Source: Sphingobium sp. EP60837 (GTDB lineage: Bacteria > Pseudomonadota > Alphaproteobacteria > Sphingomonadales > Sphingomonadaceae). From it: a stretch of DNA of 64,000 nucleotides. The translations under genes were made by a program, and so were the position numbers. The notes under the pieces were generated by a model. It was not told the DNA's origin. It saw only the letters and a list, made by a program, of their open reading frames with translations, and made no database searches. How positions within the stretch are numbered: position 1 is the stretch's first letter; the number at the start of each line of letters is the position of its first letter. This document shows positions 55,434-64,000 of the stretch, one piece after another. The DNA lies in the NCBI RefSeq assembly GCF_001658005.1, contig NZ_CP015986.1:2171501-2235500 (forward strand), in the 5' to 3' direction.

Positions 55434-56876
55434 ATGCGCCTCGGGTCGCTCATCGAGGGGCTGGATGTGAAGCTCGACGCTGGCGAGTCCCTGGACGAGC
55501 TGGTGTCGGGCTTCGCGATCGATAACCGGAAGGTCGCGCCCGGTACAGTGTTCGGCGCCTTTCAGGGTGCGCGGGTGAACGGGGAAGATTTCATTCCCGA
55601 CGCCGTGCGGGCGGGTGCGGTGGCGGTCGTCGCGCGTCCCGAAGCTAAGGTGGAGGGGGCGATCCACATTGCCCATGAAAATCCCCGGCGCCTGTTCGCG
55701 CTGCTCGCCGCGCGCTATTTCGCACCGTTCCCGGATGTGACCGTTGCGGTCACCGGCACCAACGGCAAGACCTCCACGGTGGAGCTTGCGCGCCAGCTAT
55801 GGCGCATGTTGGGGCATCATTCGGCCTCGATAGGGACGCTGGGTGTGACAACCTCCGTCGATCAGGTTTCGACCGGCCTCACGACTCCGGACATTGTCAC
55901 TTTCCTGTCGAACATGTCGGGTCTGAAGCGCGAGGGCATCACCCATGCCGCGTTCGAAGCGTCCAGCCATGGCCTCGCCCAATATCGGACTGAAGGGCTG
56001 CCGGTGTCGGCTGCCGCCTTTACCAATCTGTCGCGCGACCACCTTGATTATCATGGCGACATGGACAGCTATTTCGACGCCAAGATGCGGCTGTTCGACG
56101 AGGTCGTCGCGCCCAATGGCGCGGCCGTCATCTGGGCTGATGACCAATGGTCGGACAAGGTTATCGAGCGGGCTACGAAGCGGGGGCTTCGTGTGCTGAG
56201 CGTCGGGGTGCAGGGGCGGGCATTGCGTCTTGCCAACCGCACCCCGACCCAGTTGGGTCAGACGCTTGAAGTCGAAGCTGGCGGTAAGTCCTACAAGGTA
56301 AACCTTCCGCTGATCGGCGCCTATCAGGCGGCTAATGCGCTGACCGCGGCGGGTCTGGTAATCGCGGGTGACGAGGATGTGGGGAAGGTTCTGGAACAGC
56401 TCGGCCGAGTCCAGCCTGTGCGTGGACGGTTGGAACGTGCGGTCATCACCAAGGCTGGTGCGCCCGTTTATGTCGATTATGCTCATACACCCGATGGGCT
56501 GCGCGCGGCAATCGAAGCCCTGCGGCCCCACACGCGCGGGCGTCTGATCGCCCTTTTCGGGGCGGGGGGCGACCGTGACGCAGGCAAGCGGCCGCAGATG
56601 GGTAAGGTCGCGGCCGAGATGGCTGACCATGTGATTGTGACCGACGACAATCCGCGCTCAGAAGATCCATCGGCAATCCGCGCCGCCATCATGGCTGGTG
56701 CGCCGGGCGCCGAGGAAATTGGTGGCCGTCGTTCGGCGATCGCCGCGGCCATTGCGCAGGCTGGTGCGGATGATATCGTGCTGCTGGCGGGCAAGGGGCA
56801 TGAACAGGGGCAGATCATCGGCGACCGGGTGTTACCGTTCGACGATGTGACCGTTGCCCGGGAGTGCGCTGGGTGA
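55434..56876 (+). CDS. murE: UDP-MurNAc-L-Ala-D-Glu:meso-DAP ligase
   Basis: A 480-residue Mur ligase. The ATP loop GTNGKTST (108-115), EASSHGLAQYR, NLSRDHLDYHG and the DNPR motif (405-408), which is the specificity mark for meso-diaminopimelate, are present. It starts one base after the ftsI stop and ends in a GTGA overlap with murF. Confidence 0.96.
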   Translation: MRLGSLIEGLDVKLDAGESLDELVSGFAIDNRKVAPGTVFGAFQGARVNGEDFIPDAVRAGAVAVVARPEAKVEGAIHIAHENPRRLFALLAARYFAPFPDVTVAVTGTNGKTSTVELARQLWRMLGHHSASIGTLGVTTSVDQVSTGLTTPDIVTFLSNMSGLKREGITHAAFEASSHGLAQYRTEGLPVSAAAFTNLSRDHLDYHGDMDSYFDAKMRLFDEVVAPNGAAVIWADDQWSDKVIERATKRGLRVLSVGVQGRALRLANRTPTQLGQTLEVEAGGKSYKVNLPLIGAYQAANALTAAGLVIAGDEDVGKVLEQLGRVQPVRGRLERAVITKAGAPVYVDYAHTPDGLRAAIEALRPHTRGRLIALFGAGGDRDAGKRPQMGKVAAEMADHVIVTDDNPRSEDPSAIRAAIMAGAPGAEEIGGRRSAIAAAIAQAGADDIVLLAGKGHEQGQIIGDRVLPFDDVTVARECAG

Positions 56877-58249
56877 GCGAGCTTTGGACTTCCGAAGAGA
56901 TAGCGCAGGCCACAGGGGGCGTCGCATCGGCGCCCTTCGCCGTTTCGGGCGTGGCGTTCGACAGCCGTGAAGTGACTGGCGGCGATCTGTTCGTCGCGAT
57001 GAAGGGTGAGACGACCGACGGCCACAATTTCGTGGAGAAAGCGTTCGGCCAGGGCGCAGCAGGCTCCATCGTCAGCGAAGCGATCCCCCAGCCTCACATT
57101 CTGGTGAAGGACAGCGTCGTTGCGTTGGAGGCGCTGGGCCGCGCATCCCGCGCCAGGATGCGCGGCAAGGTGGTGGGCGTTACCGGATCGGTGGGCAAGA
57201 CCGGCACCAAGGAAGCGTTGTTCCAGGCGCTGGATCGCGTCTGCCCCGGCGAAGTCCATCGCTCGGTCAAAAGCTATAATAATCATGTGGGCGTGCCGTT
57301 GAGCCTGTCCCGCATGCCCCGCGCGTCGGCTTTCGGTGTCTTCGAAATGGGCATGAACCATGCCGGTGAGCTGGCTCAACTGACCCAGCAAGTCCGCCCG
57401 CATGTCGCGATCGTGACCGCCATCGCGCCGGCTCACATCGAATTTTTCGGCACCGAAGAGAAGATCGCAGAGGCCAAGGCTGAAATCTTCGAGGGGCTGG
57501 AGCCGGACGGAACGGCGATCATTCCCTATGACAGCCCGCATGTCGCCACCCTCTATGCCAAGGCGGAGCAGCATGCCGCGCGCATCCTGACTTTCGGCTT
57601 CGATGAAGAGGCTGACGTCCGGGCGCGTGATATGGTTCCGGCCGCGAACGGCGGCACGTTAGTGACGGCGACCCTGCCTAGTGCGGAGCTTTGCTTCACC
57701 GTAAGCGCGCCGGGGGAACATTGGGTGTCGAATGCGCTTGCCGTGCTGGCCGCGGTGGAGGCGTTGGGCGGCGATCTGGCTGCAGCGGGCCTCGCACTTG
57801 CGGAGATGCCCGGACTGCCCGGGCGGGGCGAACGCAAGACCCTGCCCATCGCGGGCGGTGAAGCGCTGCTCATCGATGAAAGCTACAACGCCAATCCGCT
57901 CAGCATGGCGGCGACGCTCAAGCAGTTGGGCAAGGAACGTGCAAGTCGCCGTATCGCGGTGCTGGGCGGCATGCGCGAGTTGGGCGATCGCAGTCGTGAA
58001 CTGCATGCCGGACTGGTAGAACCGCTGGCGGCGGGGCAGGTCGATTATGCCATCCTGGTCGGCGAGGAGATGAAGCCATTGGCCGAAGCGCTCGGCGGGG
58101 TTCTTTCTTTCGACCATGTGCCGGACGCCGCTGCCGCCATCAGTCTTATACAGACCGAAATGCGCGCGGGCGACGCAATCCTGGTAAAGGGATCAAACGG
58201 CATCGGCCTGTCGCGCTTGGTCGCCGCGCTTGGGGAACATAAGAACTGA
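56873..58249 (+). CDS. murF: UDP-MurNAc-tripeptide:D-Ala-D-Ala ligase
   Basis: A 458-residue Mur ligase starting at a GTG that overlaps the murE stop. Features are [18 protein letters not shown], the ATP loop [34 protein letters not shown] and the C-terminal [11 protein letters not shown] and KGSNGIGLS. It completes the UDP-MurNAc-pentapeptide. The mraY ATG overlaps its stop by one base. Confidence 0.95.
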   Translation: MSELWTSEEIAQATGGVASAPFAVSGVAFDSREVTGGDLFVAMKGETTDGHNFVEKAFGQGAAGSIVSEAIPQPHILVKDSVVALEALGRASRARMRGKVVGVTGSVGKTGTKEALFQALDRVCPGEVHRSVKSYNNHVGVPLSLSRMPRASAFGVFEMGMNHAGELAQLTQQVRPHVAIVTAIAPAHIEFFGTEEKIAEAKAEIFEGLEPDGTAIIPYDSPHVATLYAKAEQHAARILTFGFDEEADVRARDMVPAANGGTLVTATLPSAELCFTVSAPGEHWVSNALAVLAAVEALGGDLAAAGLALAEMPGLPGRGERKTLPIAGGEALLIDESYNANPLSMAATLKQLGKERASRRIAVLGGMRELGDRSRELHAGLVEPLAAGQVDYAILVGEEMKPLAEALGGVLSFDHVPDAAAAISLIQTEMRAGDAILVKGSNGIGLSRLVAALGEHKN

Positions 58250-59322
58250 TGCTCTACTGGCTTGCCCAGACGATGGACTTCGCGGGTGTTTTCAACCTCA
58301 TCCGCTATCTCAGCTTCCGCGCGGGCGCGACGATCGCGACCGCCTTTATCATCGGCTTGGTGCTCGGCCCCCGCTTCATCGGCTGGCTGCGCGTCCGCCA
58401 GGGGAAGGGGCAGCCGATCCGCGACGATGGCCCGCAGACTCACCTCGCCAAGAGGGGCACGCCCACGATGGGCGGCCTGATGATCCTGACGTCGATGATC
58501 TCGTCCGTATTGTTGTGGATGGACCTGTCGTCCATCTATGTATGGGCTTGCCTCTTCGTGACGCTAGGCTTTGGCGCCATCGGCTTCCTTGATGATTATG
58601 ACAAGGTGACCAAGGCCAGCCACAAGGGTCTGTCAGGCAAGATGCGCCTGATCTTCGAATTTTTGATCGCTGGAGTCGCCGCGTGGCTGATCGTTCATCA
58701 GCATGGCAACACCGCGCTTTACTTGCCCTTCTACAATGGTCCCGCGATCGAGCTTGGACCGTTCTATTTTCTGTTCGCCGCGTTCGTGATTGTGGCGTTC
58801 GGCAACGCCGTCAACCTGACCGATGGGCTCGATGGCCTCGCGACTATGCCAGTCATCATCGCCTGCATGGCTTTCATGGCGATCGTCTATCTGGTCGGCC
58901 GTGCGGATTATGCTTCCTATTTGGGCATCCCGCATGTGCCCGGCGCTGGCAATCTTACCATCCTGTGCGGCGCGATCATCGGCGCGGGCCTTGCTTTCCT
59001 TTGGTTTAATGCACCGCCCGCCGCTGTATTCATGGGCGACACCGGCAGCCTGGCGCTGGGCGGGACGATCGGCGTGATCGCTGTTACCGCCCATCATGAG
59101 ATCGTGCTGGGCGTCATCGGCGGGCTTTTTGTCGTGGAAGCAATGAGCGTCATCATACAGGTCTTCTTCTACAAGCGGACAGGCAGGCGCGTCTTCCGCA
59201 TGGCGCCGATTCATCACCATTTCGAACAGTTGGGCTGGGCCGAGCCCACCGTTGTGATCCGGTTCTGGATCATTTCCTTCGTGCTGGCGCTTGCCGGCCT
59301 TGCCACGCTGAAGCTCCGGTGA
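58249..59322 (+). CDS. mraY: Phospho-MurNAc-pentapeptide translocase
   Basis: A 357-residue, ten-TM enzyme that makes lipid I on undecaprenyl phosphate. The active-site loops [49 protein letters not shown] and the APIHHHFE loop are intact. It ends in a GTGA overlap with murD. Confidence 0.96.
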   Translation: MLYWLAQTMDFAGVFNLIRYLSFRAGATIATAFIIGLVLGPRFIGWLRVRQGKGQPIRDDGPQTHLAKRGTPTMGGLMILTSMISSVLLWMDLSSIYVWACLFVTLGFGAIGFLDDYDKVTKASHKGLSGKMRLIFEFLIAGVAAWLIVHQHGNTALYLPFYNGPAIELGPFYFLFAAFVIVAFGNAVNLTDGLDGLATMPVIIACMAFMAIVYLVGRADYASYLGIPHVPGAGNLTILCGAIIGAGLAFLWFNAPPAAVFMGDTGSLALGGTIGVIAVTAHHEIVLGVIGGLFVVEAMSVIIQVFFYKRTGRRVFRMAPIHHHFEQLGWAEPTVVIRFWIISFVLALAGLATLKLR

Positions 59323-60689
59323 GCGGAATGGGCCTTACTTCTCCCGTCTTTGCCGGCAAAAAATATGCTGTTTTGGGCCTTGCCCGCTCGGGCCTTGCCA
59401 CGGTCGAATGCCTCACGGCGAGCGGCGCTGAGGTCGTTGCCTGGGACAGCCGTGATGAAGCCCGAGAGGCGGCTGTAGATGCCGTGCTAAAATTATCGAC
59501 CGAGATCGAGGGTGAAGTCAGCCTGACGATGGCAGATCCGATAGATATTGATCTCAGTGGCTTTGACGGCGTAGTCGTCTCTCCAGGCGTGCCGCTCAAC
59601 AAGCATCCTATCGCCATGCACGCAAAGCTCGCGGGCGTGCCGGTCGTTGGTGACATTGAGTTGTTTGCGCTCGCTCGCCCGACGCTGCCCGTCCATCGCG
59701 TGGTGGGAATCACCGGCACCAACGGCAAATCGACCACGACCGCACTCATTCATCATATCATTGAGGCGGCAGGCATTCCGACCCGCATGGGCGGCAATAT
59801 CGGCCTGCCGATATTGGGGCAGGACCCGCTACCCGACGGCGGCATATATGTCCTGGAACTGTCGAGCTATCAGATCGACCTGACCCAGAGCCTTGATTGC
59901 GATGTCGCGGTATTGCTCAACATCACGCCGGATCATCTGGACCGCTATAATGGCTTTGAAGGCTATGTCGCATCCAAAGCCCGGTTGTTTGCCATGCAGT
60001 CGGCTGCTCATGTCGCCATAATCGCCACCGAGGACGAACCGAGCCGTTCCATCGCCGCCCAGTCCGGCGCACGCCGAGTGGAAGTGGAAGCTGCTGACAT
60101 CGATCCTGCCGCCCAAGCCGGCTGGCCTTCGCTCCAGGGTCCTCATAACGCCCAGAACGCGGCCGTTGCCATGGCCGTCGCCCGAGCGCTGGATATCGAT
60201 GACAAGACCATCGCAGCCGCCCTGCAAAGCTATGCCAGCCTGCCTCACCGCATGCAGCGGGTGCGCGAGTTGAACGGCGTTCTCTACGTCAATGACAGCA
60301 AGGCGACCAACCCCGCCTCTACCGCGCCCGCACTCGCCGCCTATCCGCCGGTCGAGGGCCGACCGCGCCTGCACTGGATCGTTGGTGGCCTCGCCAAGAC
60401 CGATAATCTAGACGAATGCGCGCCCTGGTTCGGCAATGTCGCCGCAGCTTATACCATCGGTGAAGCGGGCCATATGTTCGCCGACCTGCTGCGCGAGCAT
60501 ATGGCGGTGGATGACAGCGAGATGCTATCGGCCGCCGTCCGCCGGGCCGCACGGGTGGCGCAACCGGGGGATGTTGTGCTGCTCTCACCAGCCTGCGCCA
60601 GTTTCGACCAATTCCGGGATTTTGAGGCGCGAGGCGATGCGTTCGTCGCGGCTGTCACGGCGCTGGAAGAAGGGGGCGTGGACGGCTAA
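59319..60689 (+). CDS. murD: UDP-MurNAc-L-alanine:D-glutamate ligase
   Basis: A 456-residue Mur ligase. [14 protein letters not shown] is the Rossmann start, VVSPGVPL and the ATP loop [12 protein letters not shown] follow, with [20 protein letters not shown] and NDSKATNP. It starts at a GTG overlapping the mraY stop; an ATG at 59328 is an alternative. A 30-bp gap separates it from ftsW. Confidence 0.95.
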   Translation: MSGMGLTSPVFAGKKYAVLGLARSGLATVECLTASGAEVVAWDSRDEAREAAVDAVLKLSTEIEGEVSLTMADPIDIDLSGFDGVVVSPGVPLNKHPIAMHAKLAGVPVVGDIELFALARPTLPVHRVVGITGTNGKSTTTALIHHIIEAAGIPTRMGGNIGLPILGQDPLPDGGIYVLELSSYQIDLTQSLDCDVAVLLNITPDHLDRYNGFEGYVASKARLFAMQSAAHVAIIATEDEPSRSIAAQSGARRVEVEAADIDPAAQAGWPSLQGPHNAQNAAVAMAVARALDIDDKTIAAALQSYASLPHRMQRVRELNGVLYVNDSKATNPASTAPALAAYPPVEGRPRLHWIVGGLAKTDNLDECAPWFGNVAAAYTIGEAGHMFADLLREHMAVDDSEMLSAAVRRAARVAQPGDVVLLSPACASFDQFRDFEARGDAFVAAVTALEEGGVDG

Positions 60690-60719
60690 GGGCGTACGGG
60701 GCAAGAAGGGGCGAGCAGA

Positions 60720-61922
60720 ATGTTCAGGGCAGGCGAACTGGTGAAAGGGTTCAAGAACCGCACCGTTCCGCGTGAGCGCACGGCCCTGGCCATCTGGTTC
60801 TGGGAGATCGACCGCGTCCTCCTTTCCCTGATCGTCGCGCTGATGGCGATCGGCCTGGTTGCCGTCGCCGCCGCATCGCCAGTGGCGGCGATCGACCGCT
60901 CGACCAGCTCCGTCTCGGTGACGCCGCTCATCTATTTCTACCGCCAGCTGATTTGGGTGTTCCTTGGCCTTCCGATCATGCTGGTCATTTCGATGCTGCC
61001 CCGCCAGCAGGCCAGGCGGTTGGCGCTGTTCCTCTCTGCCTTCTTCATCGTGATGCTGCTGTGCGTCCCGATCTTGGGCTCCACCGTGAACGGCGCGCGG
61101 CGCTGGATCGACCTTCCGGGGTTCCGCTTTCAGCCTTCAGAGTTCCTTAAGCCAGTCTATGTCGTCACCATGGCCTGGCTCTTGTCCCTTCGCGGCAAGG
61201 ATATGTCGCTGCCCGTCATCCCCCTAACCGGAGCGCTGACGCTGCTGATCGCCGCGATCCTCATGAAACAGCCGGACTTTGGCCAGACCGTGATTTTCCT
61301 CGCCTGCTGGGGATGTCTGCTGTTGCTGTCGGGTGTGTCGATGCGCTTCATCGGCATAATGGCGGGCATCGGACTGGCGGGTCTGATCGCGATGTACATG
61401 TTTTACGAAAATGGCCGTCAGCGCATCAACGACTTTTTGGGGATAGGCGTTGCTCAGGATACCGGACCGGACCAAACGGAACTGGCCTTCCGCACGATCA
61501 CCCATGGCGGCTTTACGGGTGTGGGACCCGGCGGCGGCCAAAACAAGTTCCGCCTGCCCGAAGCACATACGGACTATATCTTCTCGGTCATCGGCGAAGA
61601 GTTCGGCTTGCTCGCCTGCATAGGCATCGCCTGCGTCTATTTGGCGGTGGTCGTGCGCGTTCTGCTGCGCATGCTGGATGAGGATGATAATTTCACAATC
61701 CTCGCCGCAGCGGGCCTCACCACGCAATTTGGGCTTCAGGCGATCATCAACATGGGCGTCAATGCTCAGATATTTCCGTCAAAGGGCATGACGCTGCCCT
61801 TTATCAGCTATGGCGGCTCCTCTATGCTGGCGCTTTGTATCGGCGTCGGCCTGCTGCTCGCGTTTACGCGGCGCAATCCCTTCATGGGCCGGCACACGGT
61901 CGTCAAATGGAGTGGTCGATGA
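60720..61922 (+). CDS. ftsW: Septal peptidoglycan polymerase FtsW
   Basis: A 400-residue SEDS protein with about ten TM helices. Features are NGARRWIDLPGFRFQPSEFLK (in part), the catalytic loop region with PEAHTDYIFSVIGEEFG, and the C-terminal PSKGMTLPFISYGGSSMLA. It polymerises glycan strands with FtsI. GTG GTG-free ATG start at 60720 follows GGGGCGAGC. The murG ATG overlaps its stop. Confidence 0.95.
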   Translation: MFRAGELVKGFKNRTVPRERTALAIWFWEIDRVLLSLIVALMAIGLVAVAAASPVAAIDRSTSSVSVTPLIYFYRQLIWVFLGLPIMLVISMLPRQQARRLALFLSAFFIVMLLCVPILGSTVNGARRWIDLPGFRFQPSEFLKPVYVVTMAWLLSLRGKDMSLPVIPLTGALTLLIAAILMKQPDFGQTVIFLACWGCLLLLSGVSMRFIGIMAGIGLAGLIAMYMFYENGRQRINDFLGIGVAQDTGPDQTELAFRTITHGGFTGVGPGGGQNKFRLPEAHTDYIFSVIGEEFGLLACIGIACVYLAVVVRVLLRMLDEDDNFTILAAAGLTTQFGLQAIINMGVNAQIFPSKGMTLPFISYGGSSMLALCIGVGLLLAFTRRNPFMGRHTVVKWSGR

Positions 61923-63085
61923 GCATTTCCCGACACTTCGTCCTCGCCGCTGGCGGGACGGGTGGTCATATGATTCCGGCGCATGCCGTGGCCGAGGAGT
62001 TGATGGCTCGGGGTCATCATGTCGCGCTGGTGACGGATGAGCGGGGCGCCAAGATCCCTGGCATCTTCGACCGTGCGCAGGTCCATGTCCTTCCTGCTGG
62101 CCGCATGACCAAAAATCCGCGGAGCTGGCCCGGCGCGCTCAAGGCGATCCTCACAGGCCGGGCGATGGCCCGCCGCCTTAACGAAACCTTCCGTCCGACG
62201 GCCGTTGTGGGCTTCGGCGGCTATCCCGCCATGCCGGCGCTGCTTGGCGCGCTTGCCGATGGGATTCCGACAGCCATTCATGAGCAGAACGCCGTCCTTG
62301 GCCGGGTCAATCGTCTGCTTGCTCGCCGGGTCGGTGCGATCGCCACAGCCTATCCCCGGGTGGAGCGCCTTCGCGACAAATATGCGTCGAAAGTTCATCT
62401 CGTTGGCAATCCCGTCCGTGAGGAAGTGAAGGCGCTGCGGGACGAGGAATTTCCTGCGCTGACCGACGAAAGCGTTTTCCGCGTTCTTGTGATCGGCGGC
62501 AGTCAGGGGGCCAGCATCCTCTCGTCGGTTGTGCCGGATGGTCTCGGCATGCTGCCCTTGAGCCTTCGCCGCCGCCTTCAGGTGACGCAGCAATGCCGGG
62601 CAGAGGATATCGAACGCGTTCGCCGCTTCTACGCCGATCTCGAAATCCCGGCGGACCTTGCAACCTATTTCAACGATGTTCCCGAAAAGCTCAGCTGGTC
62701 GCACCTGGTCATCGCCCGCGCTGGCGCCTCGACTCTGGCAGAACTCACCTGTGCCGGCCGCCCTGCGATCCTCGTTCCGTTACCGAGCGCAATGGACGAT
62801 CATCAGACGGCCAACGCTCGAGAGATGACCGAGGCGGGGGGCGCACGGACCATCCCCCAGTCGCGCTTCACTGCGGTTGAGCTTGCCAAGCAGATGCAGA
62901 AGATGGCGCTGGAACCTGGCGCGCTTCAAAATGCCGCCAAGCGCGCTCGTGCCTGTGGCCGGCCTAATGCCGCCCGCGACATGGCCGACCTGCTCGAAAG
63001 CATCGGCCCCGCCCCCATCCTTAATGACCCGCTTCGCGTCGGCCCAGTGCCGACCAGCCTTAATCTCCAGGGAGTTCCCGCATGA
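61919..63085 (+). CDS. murG: UDP-GlcNAc:lipid I GlcNAc transferase
   Basis: A 388-residue GT28 enzyme that makes lipid II. The glycine loop [14 protein letters not shown] at the start, [32 protein letters not shown] and the C-terminal [21 protein letters not shown] are intact. The start overlaps the ftsW stop (ATGA). The last 15-20 residues extend beyond typical MurG. Confidence 0.95.
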   Translation: MSISRHFVLAAGGTGGHMIPAHAVAEELMARGHHVALVTDERGAKIPGIFDRAQVHVLPAGRMTKNPRSWPGALKAILTGRAMARRLNETFRPTAVVGFGGYPAMPALLGALADGIPTAIHEQNAVLGRVNRLLARRVGAIATAYPRVERLRDKYASKVHLVGNPVREEVKALRDEEFPALTDESVFRVLVIGGSQGASILSSVVPDGLGMLPLSLRRRLQVTQQCRAEDIERVRRFYADLEIPADLATYFNDVPEKLSWSHLVIARAGASTLAELTCAGRPAILVPLPSAMDDHQTANAREMTEAGGARTIPQSRFTAVELAKQMQKMALEPGALQNAAKRARACGRPNAARDMADLLESIGPAPILNDPLRVGPVPTSLNLQGVPA

Positions 63086-64000
63086 AGGGTGTCGGCACCG
63101 ACATCGGCACGATCCATTTCATCGGCATTGGCGGCATCGGCATGTCCGGGATCGCCGAAGTGATGCACAATCTGGGTTACAAGGTTCAGGGTTCCGACGT
63201 CGCCGAGGGCTATGTCGTGGAAGGACTGCGCAAGAAGGGCATTGCGGTGATGATCGGCCATAAGGCCGAGAATCTCGGCGATGCCGCCGTGGTCGTGACC
63301 TCCACCGCGATCAAGAAGGGTAATCCCGAAGTCGATCTCGCCTTGGAAAAGCGCGTCCCGGTGATCCGCCGCGCCGAAATGCTCGCCGAGTTGATGCGTC
63401 TCAAATCCACCGTCGCAATCGCGGGCACCCACGGCAAGACAACCACCACTTCCATGGTCGCGGCGCTGCTGGATGCGGGCGGGGTGGACCCAACCGTCAT
63501 CAACGGCGGCATCATCAACAGCTACGGCTCAAACGCTCGCCTCGGCAAGAGCGACTGGATGGTGGTCGAGGCCGACGAGAGCGACGGCAGCTTCCTCCGG
63601 CTCGACGGCACGCTGGCAGTCGTGACCAATATCGACCCGGAGCATCTGGATCACTATGGCAGCTTCGACAAGGTGAAGGACGCCTTTGTCGAGTTCGTCG
63701 AGAACGTGCCCTTCTATGGCGCGGCGATGCTCTGTCTCGACCATCCGGAGGTGCAAGCGATCCTGCCGCGCGTGCAGGACCGGCGTATCGTCACCTATGG
63801 CTTCTCGGCGCAGGCCGATATTCGCGGCGAGAATGTCCAGCCCATCCCCGGCGGCAATCGCTTCGATGTGCAGATTCGGGAGCGTGACGGCTCGCTCCGC
63901 AGGATAGAGGGCATCGAAATGCCTATGCCGGGCCGCCACAATGTGCTGAACGCCATGGCGGCCATCGGCGTGGCGCTGCAGATGGGGATCGACGACGCGA
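63082..64000 (+). CDS. murC: UDP-MurNAc:L-alanine ligase, 3' end outside window
   Basis: Starts at an ATG overlapping the murG stop and stays open to the window end (306 codons visible of about 470). Features are [18 protein letters not shown], the ATP loop [24 protein letters not shown] and [12 protein letters not shown]. It adds L-alanine to UDP-MurNAc. In this cluster murB, ddl, ftsQ, ftsA and ftsZ would be expected beyond the window. Confidence 0.95.
   Translation, partial: MKGVGTDIGTIHFIGIGGIGMSGIAEVMHNLGYKVQGSDVAEGYVVEGLRKKGIAVMIGHKAENLGDAAVVVTSTAIKKGNPEVDLALEKRVPVIRRAEMLAELMRLKSTVAIAGTHGKTTTTSMVAALLDAGGVDPTVINGGIINSYGSNARLGKSDWMVVEADESDGSFLRLDGTLAVVTNIDPEHLDHYGSFDKVKDAFVEFVENVPFYGAAMLCLDHPEVQAILPRVQDRRIVTYGFSAQADIRGENVQPIPGGNRFDVQIRERDGSLRRIEGIEMPMPGRHNVLNAMAAIGVALQMGIDDA

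Overview
The window is GC-rich, densely packed chromosomal DNA of an alphaproteobacterium, most likely a sphingomonad (Sphingobium, Novosphingobium or Sphingomonas type). The grounds are a CcrM GANTC methyltransferase, a UrcA-family secreted protein, an SPOR-nagZ-scpAB-tatABC cluster, an aa3-oxidase subunit IV microgene beside a proton-translocating transhydrogenase gene, a Tad/Cpa pilus locus, and several families of short palindromic intergenic repeats. No phage, IS element, CRISPR array, rRNA or tRNA was recognised.

Layout. 1-6756: tail of a receiver-domain protein, a sugar-acid catabolic cluster (GntR regulator, IlvD/Edd dehydratase, DgoK kinase, DgoA aldolase) and a hybrid histidine kinase. 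6898-9725: heme A synthase, cutA, ribosomal proteins L13 and S9, a CsbD stress protein. 9775-15060: AGCS symporter, glmM, a zinc-ribbon protein, thiD, rnhB, an L,D-transpeptidase. 15061-15725 is a gene-free, repeat-bearing gap. 15726-19301: ahpF, ahpC, TetR and ArsR regulators. 19589-24123: ccrM, folP, a lipoprotein, an NtrC-type regulator. 24273-27367: CoxIV microgene, pntAA, two strongly diverged transhydrogenase membrane subunits, an Asp/Glu racemase. 27450-34517: Tad pilus genes (tadC, tadB, cpaE, cpaD, cpaC, cpaB, cpaA) on the minus strand. 34567-39761: a hydrolase-oxidoreductase pair, UrcA, rnhA, thrB, ispH. 39886-47401: lipoprotein, argS, SPOR protein, nagZ, scpA, scpB, tatABC, entericidin. 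47743-51418: cell wall hydrolase, cysteine synthase, two membrane proteins. 51620-64000: dcw division/cell-wall cluster mraZ-rsmH-ftsL-ftsI-murE-murF-mraY-murD-ftsW-murG-murC, cut by the window end.

Functional reading. Most genes are housekeeping: peptidoglycan precursor synthesis and septation (glmM, mur genes, ftsL/I/W, nagZ, L,D-transpeptidase, SleB-like hydrolase), cofactor synthesis (thiD, folP, ispH, ctaA), chromosome maintenance (scpAB, ccrM, rnhA, rnhB), Tat export and peroxide defence. Many genes overlap by ATGA or GTGA, implying translational coupling.

The most unusual features are: a transhydrogenase locus with an intact NAD-binding subunit followed by membrane subunits that have lost signature residues and the whole NADP-binding domain; a Tad locus with no CpaF/TadA ATPase gene; six GANTC sites in about 150 bp upstream of ccrM; a three-repeat, 10-bp-period motif upstream of mraZ resembling MraZ binding sites; and a candidate EcfG stress promoter before an entericidin microgene. 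Family assignments were made by reading the sequence; no database search was run.
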